From Brachypodium distachyon (lineage: Eukaryota; Streptophyta; Magnoliopsida; Poales; Poaceae), in assembly GCF_000005505.3 (NCBI RefSeq), contig NC_016134.3, positions 40,672,150-40,736,149 on the forward strand: a stretch of 64,000 nt of DNA. The letters run 5' to 3'. Under the pieces are notes generated by a model that made no database searches, was not told the DNA's origin, and saw nothing but the letters and a program-made list of their open reading frames with translations. Positions 56,525 through 64,000 of the stretch are shown piece after piece (within the stretch, counting starts at the first letter, position 1; every line of letters begins with the position of its first letter). Both the position numbers and the translations under genes were made by a program.

Positions 56525-56672
56525 CGGAGGTGCGTGAGGCGATGGGGATTGGGGTTTGGGAGCGAGGAGTAGAAGCGGAACGCCGCCGGATGGAAGAAGG
56601 CCATAAGCGCCATGAGCGAAGGCGGCAAGCTGCGGCAGGAAACATCGCGGAGTTCATCAGTGCCCCTGGATC
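56525..56672 (+). pseudogene. Relic of a UGT 3' end
   Basis: About 150 bases matching the C-terminal coding part of UGT gene C: GTGCGTGAGGCGATGGGG, then CGGAACGCCGCCGGATGGAA, then GCCATGAGCGAAGGCGGC, then AACATCGCGGAGTTCATC. These correspond to VREVMGG, RRNAAQWK, SMSEGGS and NIVEFL. Frame changes and stops break it. No other UGT exon is seen nearby, so it is a decayed fragment of a fourth cluster member or a partial duplicate. Confidence 0.75.
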
Positions 56673-59600
56673 AAATAAATCCGAGCGGTTGATGGAGGCA
56701 GAAATTCTGTAGCTAGCTTCCTCTTGTTTCGGTGGAATCTGTCGTGTGTGTGTCGTAGGATTTTGCGTGGGTTTTCCTGACAAATATGTTTACTGAAATA
56801 TTGCAAGGTTTGAATGCTACTCCGTATTTAAGGTCCTTGCAGATGACTGATTGACTTGTTCACTTTACTCGGTGCATTTCTTCAGGAACCCTCCTTACTG
56901 AACTGTGCATTCAGATGGCTATTGCAAATGGCAAATTTTTGCTGATGACAGTTCAGACGGTAGTTTACTACTCGTAACATGTTTGCGTTTCTGCCCGACA
57001 GGCTCCACTTCTCGGTGGAGCGATGTGCGCCTGCACCTGGCATTTCTTCTACGGATTATTCAGAGTCTCTCGAGGTAAGACATTACACTGAAGTCAAAAC
57101 AGTTGTTTGCCACTAATTGATACTCCATCGACTTGTCTCAAGTTTTGTGACTGTTTTCATTTGTCAATTGTCATTGTGCGCCTGGCCTACCTTGAAAGTT
57201 TAAGGGCTCCATTTCCTTAGTCGGAATGCACTTGATACTAGCAGCCGGAATTTCATCAGTTGTTCTTTAATTTGCTGAAGTCTTTCTGCCTGTTTTCTTT
57301 TTTCTTTTTGGAAAAGGAAGGTATCCCCAGCTTCCGCCTGTTAGTTTTGTAGCATAACTATAATTTCCAGTAGAGTGATAGTCCTTTATAGTGCATCTTT
57401 TTATTAATAAGATGTCTCGAGGCCGAACACATCAGCTTAGAAAAAAGATGAAAATATAAATTTGGAGGTCATATTATTTAGAATGGACTTACGACAACCA
57501 TCTTCTCTGTCACCTGCCACAAACCAATTCTAGGGACCAAATCCACCAGCATCAACATAATGGGATAAACAAAAAACGCGATCCTCGAAGACAACATCTT
57601 CAAGAACTGACCACCGTCTGTACGCCGCTGTTGTTGAGTCTAACTAAACAGGCCAAACATGACATTATCATCCTTGAAAACGAGCTCCAAGCAAATAACT
57701 TCAACAAGGACACGACACGCATACGTGACATTGCCTGATCAAGCCAAGATGCGAGAACAAGAGTTTTCACCCGGAAAATTGAAGTGTGCTTGTTGTTGAA
57801 TCCGCCATGCCGCCATCCACCATCTCCCGGTCGGCGCCTGCACTCACCATAGATAAGTTTACCATTTAATCTTGCCAGCCTAACTTTGCCTTCATTCACA
57901 ATTGACGATTAGTTCATAAGTTAATTAATTAATCTTTTGTATGAGAGGTGGAACCGGCGAGATTAAATGAATAAAATTTGTATTTAAGGGATTTTTGTTA
58001 CTCGTTAGTTTGGATTTTTTTTTGTAAAGCCCGTTGGATTTGTAGTTTTATGTTACTCCAGCGCTTGAAGGTATTCCTTTGAGCAATTTACTGTTTAAAA
58101 AATGCAAATTGTGGATAAAGAGAAGGCAGAAGAAGAAAGCTGCAGGGAGGCTACTTCCATATAGGCCTGATTTTGTATCTGTTCTGCAATTGCCAGCCAA
58201 AAATCCAATCTGAGACCTGTGTAACATTTATTTATTTATTTGCTCACTCCTTACAATTTGAACTATAGAAGACATGTCATGCCTGGTAGTACCAGATCCA
58301 CCTGTCAAACTTTACACCATTTTTCGTCAAATTCCTGCTAATCACAGATGCTCTAGAAGTGCACTGTCCTACGACTTGACACCCTAGGCATGTGACCATG
58401 GTGATCTTGAACCAAGATGACAATGAGCTGATGTTTGACAAAGTTTGCTTGTGTATTGTTCATGATTCACATGTGCATGGGCGTACTTTGCACCGGTGAA
58501 CCAGGTTCATGCAAAGTGACAGTGTCAAACGGCCGAATTAAGTTTCAGCGGCAATGATCATCACCGTGCAGGGAGGTCAAGCACCAGAATGAAACCCCCA
58601 CTCGCGTAGATATGGACCAAATGAGTGGACGCAGGAACCCGGACTTGAAGCTTCGGGGGAATAATGGGACTCCCATCCGGCCATCCCATGTAATTTTTGC
58701 CTACATCAGAGAGCACACGAGGGGGGCAGGAGAAGGAATTCACGTTACTACCGATAGAGGCCTAAAATTGAAGCCCCCTTAACATCTCGAAAAAGAGAGC
58801 ATATTTGGAGAGATCGAGGGGATGCACGTAGGAAGGAACAAGCTAGGGGATGAATCATGCCAAGGAGAGAGCGGAAAAAGGCTCCCGGATGTTATCATTC
58901 TGGCCAAGAAACCGCACGAGCAAAAAGAAGAGTACTCCAAAAAGAATGGTACGCTCGAAAGCCTTTTGACTTGGTGTGTCTTTCTTCGATCAAGTACCAA
59001 GAAAAACTCCAAAAGCCTAATCATGCATGCAAACACCTTCGCCCCAGGAATCAATAACACTCCGCATAACATCGATCTCAGCCATCTGCATGCCGGCCTT
59101 TAGATGATGTCGAGATTAGTCCAGTGCGTGATGCCTTTTTTTCCCCTTCTACTAGTCAACTTTGGTAGATAAACGACACAATTAAAAGAGCATATAGAAA
59201 TTCAACAAGCTTCTCGAAAATGATTCCTTTCTTTTGTCCTCCAACCTCACCCTGTCAAATGAAAAGATCATGCTGTCTCATGTGCAATGTGCCAGTGCAT
59301 TTTTCTCTTAGTACGTATAGCATCCAAAACTCCTAGCTAGAATAGAATCATATCCCTTCTTTTTGGCTTTTGAGATGAAACGTGTGCTAAATGATGAATG
59401 CCCGGAAGATGGATCCCTTGGCCAATATATAGTCCATGCTGACCATGATGGAGAGGGCTGCCTTCATCCATCTCTCCTTCACATGGTGTCATGTCAAACC
59501 TCAAACGTGTGCATTGCACCACCACGGCTCACGTATGGCACCCAAAGCACCTTATATATGTGGTGTCGCCGGCAAACGGTTCATTTCAAAGCCACACACT

Positions 59601-59753
59601 ACTTGACTGGAATCTAGGGGCAAGCATACATACACTTCCCTGCCTAGCTGTAGCAACATGTGTTCTGGTTCCTCGAACAGCTGGAAACTCTCCTCTTCTC
59701 CTCTTGTCATCAGGCAGCAGCAGCAGCAGCAGAAGAAGAAGCCTCATGTTTCA
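56673..59753. other. Intergenic, mostly unassigned
   Basis: No gene with a recognisable domain. Minus-strand open frames at 57,600-57,899 (99 codons) and 58,561-58,743 and a plus-strand frame at 58,822-59,103 look unconstrained and may be old transposon debris. Just before the next gene is a CAG/AGA tract at 59,712-59,740. Confidence 0.4.
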
Positions 59754-60172
59754 ATGACTCTCAGGAGGAAGAGGTAACTAAGATCCAAACATGTTATTTC
59801 TGTTCTAGATTAATTGCAGCAGGTGCTGATGGAGTTTGATCCTCGTGTTCTCGAGAGAGAAATACAAGTCTCTTCTGATCCATCTTTAGAACAAAGATGC
59901 TGCATGCTTAATTAACACGGTTACACCTGTGTGTATGCAGGTTAAGGCTGGTCAGGAGGAGGAGGGAGCGGAGGAGAGCTGCTGGAGCAGAGATGGAGAT
60001 GCTGAACCTGAAGCTCCACCTTGAGAACCGACGCATCCTGGCGGAGAACGAGAGGCTCCGGGAGAAGGCCAGCGCACTCCGTGGCGAGAACCTTGCTCTG
60101 CGTGCCGACCTGCGCAACACGGCGACGGCCGTGGTGCTGCTGCCACCGGCAGAGGCCGCCCATGGCTGCTGA
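59754..60172 (+). CDS. LITTLE ZIPPER (ZPR)-type microprotein (83 aa)
   Basis: Two exons, 59754-59773 and 59941-60172, joined AG|G (donor GTAACTAAG, acceptor GTGTATGCAG). The start is basic (MTLRRKRLRLVRRRRERRR) and is followed by a leucine zipper: LNLKLHLENRRILAENERLR, then an AENERLREKASALRGENLAL stretch and LRADL, with Leu or Ile at heptad spacing. This pattern (LNLKLxLEN...ENERLRKKA...L) is that of plant ZPR proteins. These small zippers bind class III HD-ZIP factors and block their dimerisation in shoot meristem and leaf polarity control. No DNA-binding domain is present. An ATG inside exon 2 (MEMLNLK) could give a shorter form with the whole zipper. The family call rests on the motif; the exon 1 start is less sure. 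Confidence 0.8.
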
Positions 60173-61361
60173 GCATGGAGCGGCAGCAGCCTCTGGGCTT
60201 TCTTCTTGGTAGCTACGTGGTGTCCGTGCTAGTTTGTCTAGGTATGTGATAAGCTTGTTGGCATGTTAGGGGTCTTGGGGATGTCTTGTTAGCTGGTGAT
60301 CTGTGCTTACCAGCCACTAGGTCTTTTGGAGATCTTTCGTGTGATTTGTGGCATGATCATGGTTGCACATTGTGAGTTTCAAGTGCAGGAGTTAATCGGA
60401 ATTCGGTTGGCTAGCTCTTTTGGAAGAAAAAGATGGAGGAGAACAAAAGCAGCTTTGATCAAAAGGGCAAAGGTGTCAATTCAACTTTCTGTTGTTAATT
60501 TTTTTGAAATTAAAGGCAAAAGATGGTATTCCTTTATCCCTCTATATGCGCAATCCTAGCCTAATGCCAAATACCACAAAACTCTGCAAATCTCAGTCTC
60601 AACTACAGGTGTGGGTCAGTCGAAATCTTTCCAGCCTTTTCATTCTGCTCAAAGCCATAAGCCAAAAGTTTAAGCATATCCTAGTGCAGAAGGGCGCCAC
60701 ATATCCTGGTGGTCTTTCATTTTCCCTTCTGTAGTCTGTACCTCCTCTTTATCGGCAATAAGTTGTTCGCAAATGGCAATGCATGATATATATATGTCAC
60801 ACTATATGTAATGCACAATCACTAAGTTTTCCCTAGAAGTATGAACTTGTACCAAGCTTTCTAGTGACAGCAAAAGCGGCGTACCCAGAAACTGAAGCCA
60901 TGAACTCAACCCTGCTTTGAGAGCCAGAACAAACCCACATCAACTTCTTGGATACAATTATGCATTCCTCAAAACAGCTAACGAAAAGCATAACCAACAT
61001 CAAAGCATGATGAGTTAACCCAAAAGCATAAACAACATCGAAGCAAGCTGAGTTAACCCAAAAGTCTATGCTGTATATTGCCAGCAAGTTCCCTTTAAAA
61101 GCAAAGCCCAACATATTGTACCCTCATTTGTTTTTGATAATTCAAGCACAAAGCTACAGAGACAGACACTTTGTACAATACAAAAACCAACCTAAGTATC
61201 AACCGGCAATGAACAAAATAATCTCAACATGGAAAAACAAAGATGAATTTCTCTATAGTAACACCTGCAACCTAAGCCGAATATTGTCCAGCACAAATGG
61301 TGTTCCTGATTGAATCGGTATTATGAACTTCCCCTTGGCAGATCTCATTTGCGAAATCATC
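60173..61361. other. Intergenic between ZPR and bZIP genes
   Basis: 3' flanks of two convergent genes. No gene or repeat recognised beyond short AT runs near 60,788. Confidence 0.5.
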
Positions 61362-63835
61362 CTAGACATTCCACTGTTGTTGTTGGGTCCCAGGCTGCAC
61401 AGAATGTTGTGGCTGTTGTTGCGCTTGCTGGGTCTCTGATGATTGCTTCAGAATTTGCAGCTGCTGCAGCTGAATCATCTGGGAGCTCATTTGTTGCTGT
61501 GAACCGTTCAGCACATGAGGATCACTGATCTCACCAGCAGCAAGTTTTAGGCGCTGGACCTCAGAATTCAACGTTTCACTTAGAGCTGGATACAGAATGA
61601 CGAATGCCCAAGTTAATTATGGTGATTGAATAAGACATGAAACAAAAAGAATTGTGCTAACATGGGTATATGGCTAACTGGGGGAGCCTAGCGCTAAATA
61701 TCAGCAATCAACATAACTCAACTAATAGTGACAGACATTGATATTCTACAATCAATCATCAAAATAACACAACATGCAGCAAATCAGTATAAGTTAACAC
61801 TATCAGTTAATAAAGCAAAATATCCAGCACATGGCCAACAAATGAGAACATTATGAGATAAAACAATAATATGCAGGTTTCATTTGAATTAAGTTAGGCC
61901 CTGTTCGGTTCCAGCGATCTCCGCAGGTATCAGGGTGGGGATCGTGGGGAAACTGAACTAAAATTCGATCTATCCGTGTTGATCCCCGCCGGGAAGGGTA
62001 GATCCGAACGGGCCCTTATTGGGAAGAAGAACTATAAGAAGGCAAAAAAAATCCATTTTTATGACATATTAAGAACATTTTACGATACCAAGTGCAATAA
62101 CATATCCAGCAAGTTTAGCAACACTCCACCAGAATTCAACATAATGTTCTTGTTATGCCTCTGGCCTCCATCAAACCATTTGGTTGAACTAACTACGCAT
62201 TCAATTCATATTATTGAAAATTGAAGTGGCCCCTATGCCCTACATGCTTGTCTGTTGACCACTTCATGGCCACTCCAAACCCAAAGCGAAGTTTTGATGT
62301 AGAAGTCATCACAAGTTATATAACATGGCAAGTTGCACATGCACAGAACATATATCACTGGCATCAACTCACAGCACACATATACTAACTTGTAGAGCAA
62401 TGTATTTTCTCTTTCTATCACACCTTCTCAAGAAATGAACATAAATGCTGGAAAACAATGAAGCACTCACCATCTCTCAACTGTGCTTGCTGCTCCATTG
62501 CTCGCAGCCTAATTTTCAGCTCATTGTTGTGAGTTGAAAGCACAGAATGGTCCCTCTGCAAAATATATACAGCAAAAGTAACTACGGCTGTCAAAACTTA
62601 AAAGCCCAAATCAAAATGCTCACCACCTTCAGAGAACAAACCTGAATCATTGCCACTTGTCCAGTTAATGTAGCAGTCTCCTTCTGCAGCACCTGAACCT
62701 TGCGCTCAAGCTCTGACATGTACCTTACCTTACGCTCCTTTGACTTGGCAGCAGATACCCGATTGTTCAGAATCCTGGAAATTTCACAAGATGCTCAATT
62801 TCAGTAAAAAAAACAAACACTTTATTGACCCTCCCAGCCCCACGTGGACTCTTGACACTCTAGAAATCCATACCTCTTGACCCTTTTAGGATCGGTCAGC
62901 ACAATCTCTGCGAGACGCTCGTTCTCCATGATCTTCTTCTTGTCAGCCTCACTGAATCCCCCAATTGCAATATCTGTAGCAACGAGAGCAGCGGCACCGC
63001 CAATGGAACCACTTCCACTGCGTGCCAGCTTGCCAGGAGCCTCCTTCCCTGGAGACGAAGGTGGCAGGTTGGACGACACCAGGCCCACGGATCCAAAGGT
63101 GAGCTTACCAACAAAGCTGTCCGCTGACAAGCTGCGGCCATGGCGAGGCACGCTGCCGTCCGCGCTCTCGGTCTCGTTGTCGCTGCTGTCAGCGGGGCTC
63201 CACGCACGCGGGCCGCGCGCCTGGCTGTCCACCTGGTCGCGGCGCTCCTGGGCGCCGTCCGCAGAGGATCCGGCCACGTTGTCCAGGCCCTTCGGGCTCT
63301 TGCGCGAGCCGAGGGGCCCGTCAGCGAGGGTTTTGTTTTTGTTGGCCGTCACCGACTCGCGGCCCTCGGGCGCGGGCGTCTGCGGGTTCACCGGCGCCGG
63401 AGGTGGCATTTGCGGGTTCGGCTGCGAGAACCCGAGCTGGAAATCGCTCTGCGACCGCCGGTGCCCGGCCCGCAGCGGAGGCAGTCCAGAGGGGGAGTTG
63501 GCCGGTGGCGGCTGCGGCGGGGCGAACGCGATCGGCGTCGGCGCAGCCGGATTGGCGTAGGAGTTCGGGCCGAAGAGGAAGTCCATGGATGAGAGCTGGG
63601 GCTGCGATAGCGAGCGCGCGTGATGGGACGAGCCGGCACCCCCGCCGCCAGCGCTTGCAGGCGGCAGCGGCGGGGCCTGGTAGTAGCCGAAGGCACCCTG
63701 GCCGAAACGGACGGGGGCGGGGTGTACGGGCGGGAGGAGGAACGAGGGTGGGACGCGGTTGCCGTAGGAGTCGGCGGGGGCGCGCGGGCCGGGCAGCGCG
63801 AGGAGGCGGCGGCGGCGGACGGGGTCGTCGTCCAT
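61362..63835 (-). CDS. bZIP transcription factor, group I (VIP1/RF2a-like), 467 aa
   Basis: Four exons 5' to 3': 62874-63835, 62642-62774, 62471-62555, 61362-61585; 1,404 nt in phase. The N-terminal part is Pro-rich, with basic/Ser sites HRRSQSDF and [11 protein letters not shown] that look like phosphorylation or 14-3-3 type motifs as known in VIP1. The bZIP starts in exon 1 (LTDPKRVKR) and continues in exon 2. The basic region [16 protein letters not shown] has Lys where most bZIPs have Arg (N-x7-K), the mark of plant group I. The zipper follows ([10 protein letters not shown]...[18 protein letters not shown]). The C-terminus is Gln-rich. Group I members act in vascular development, osmotic and touch responses; binding to AGCTG-type sites is known for VIP1. 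Intron 3 holds a MITE. Confidence 0.93.
61897..62015. mobile_element. Tourist-like (PIF/Harbinger) MITE, 119 bp
   Basis: Ends GGCCCTGTTCGGTTCC and GGATCYGAACGGGCCC in inverse, flanked by TTA on each side (61,894-61,896 and 62,016-62,018). It lies in intron 3 of the bZIP gene. Confidence 0.75.
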
Positions 63836-64000
63836 GGGGACGGAGAGGGGGAAGGGAGCCAGGGTCTCGCGCTAGGGTTTTTGGAGGGCGCTGGGCTAGG
63901 GTACTAATACTAGCGCGAGGCGGAATGCGGGATGATGATCATTGACGGTGCCGGCGGCGCGGCGGGGAGCCGTCGAGGGAAGGCAGCATTGAGAAACAAA
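63836..64000. other. 5' flank of bZIP gene
   Basis: 165 bases to the window edge, GC-rich. Probably 5' UTR and part of the promoter. No clear TATA box. Confidence 0.4.

Noticed and set aside
57600..57899. 99-codon minus-strand frame
   Set aside because: No domain, no splice or promoter context. It looks like anonymous repeat debris.

Overview
The window is nuclear DNA from a grass, most likely Pooideae (Triticeae or Brachypodium type; the species cannot be fixed by reading alone). The evidence is GC-rich first exons with GT-AG introns, many Stowaway MITEs with CTCCCTCCG ends, small Helitrons, a Tnt1-type copia retrotransposon and a plastid DNA insertion. I saw no bacterial operon, CRISPR array or prophage.

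Region 1 (1-26.2 kb) is a tandem duplication of one gene on the minus strand. It encodes a membrane-anchored C2-GRAM-VASt protein resembling Arabidopsis BAGP1. The right copy (18,385-26,173) can be assembled from 18 exons into an uninterrupted 592-residue protein. The left copy (1-10.6 kb, running off the left edge) is a pseudogene without the first three exons. It has five frameshifts, two in-frame stops and a Helitron inside an exon. The copies serve as each other's empty site. This dates a chloroplast ndhF insertion, two Helitrons, a 2.2-kb element, a Mutator-like foldback element and several MITEs as younger than the duplication, and gives base-level insertion sites for the best of them. 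A decayed copia element (11.36-16.39 kb) lies between the copies.

Region 2 (26.2-44.2 kb) holds a small two-exon protein with a plastid/Tat-like leader, a CC-NBS-LRR gene with a frameshift in NB-ARC and VHG in place of MHD, a class I formin (4 exons, 773 aa) and a double-hotdog acyl-CoA thioesterase (5 exons, 500 aa).

Region 3 (44.9-56.7 kb) is a cluster of UGT74-like glucosyltransferases. Two minus-strand genes share one intron, a plus-strand gene has lost exactly that intron and has an altered PSPG start, and a 150-bp relic of a fourth remains.

Region 4 (59.7-64 kb) holds a LITTLE ZIPPER microprotein gene and a group I (VIP1/RF2a-like) bZIP factor. Apart from the two duplicated families, the genes are not functionally linked. 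I found no convincing new multi-gene system; the main interest lies in the paired copies, the UGT intron loss, the NLR lesions and two perfect hairpins.
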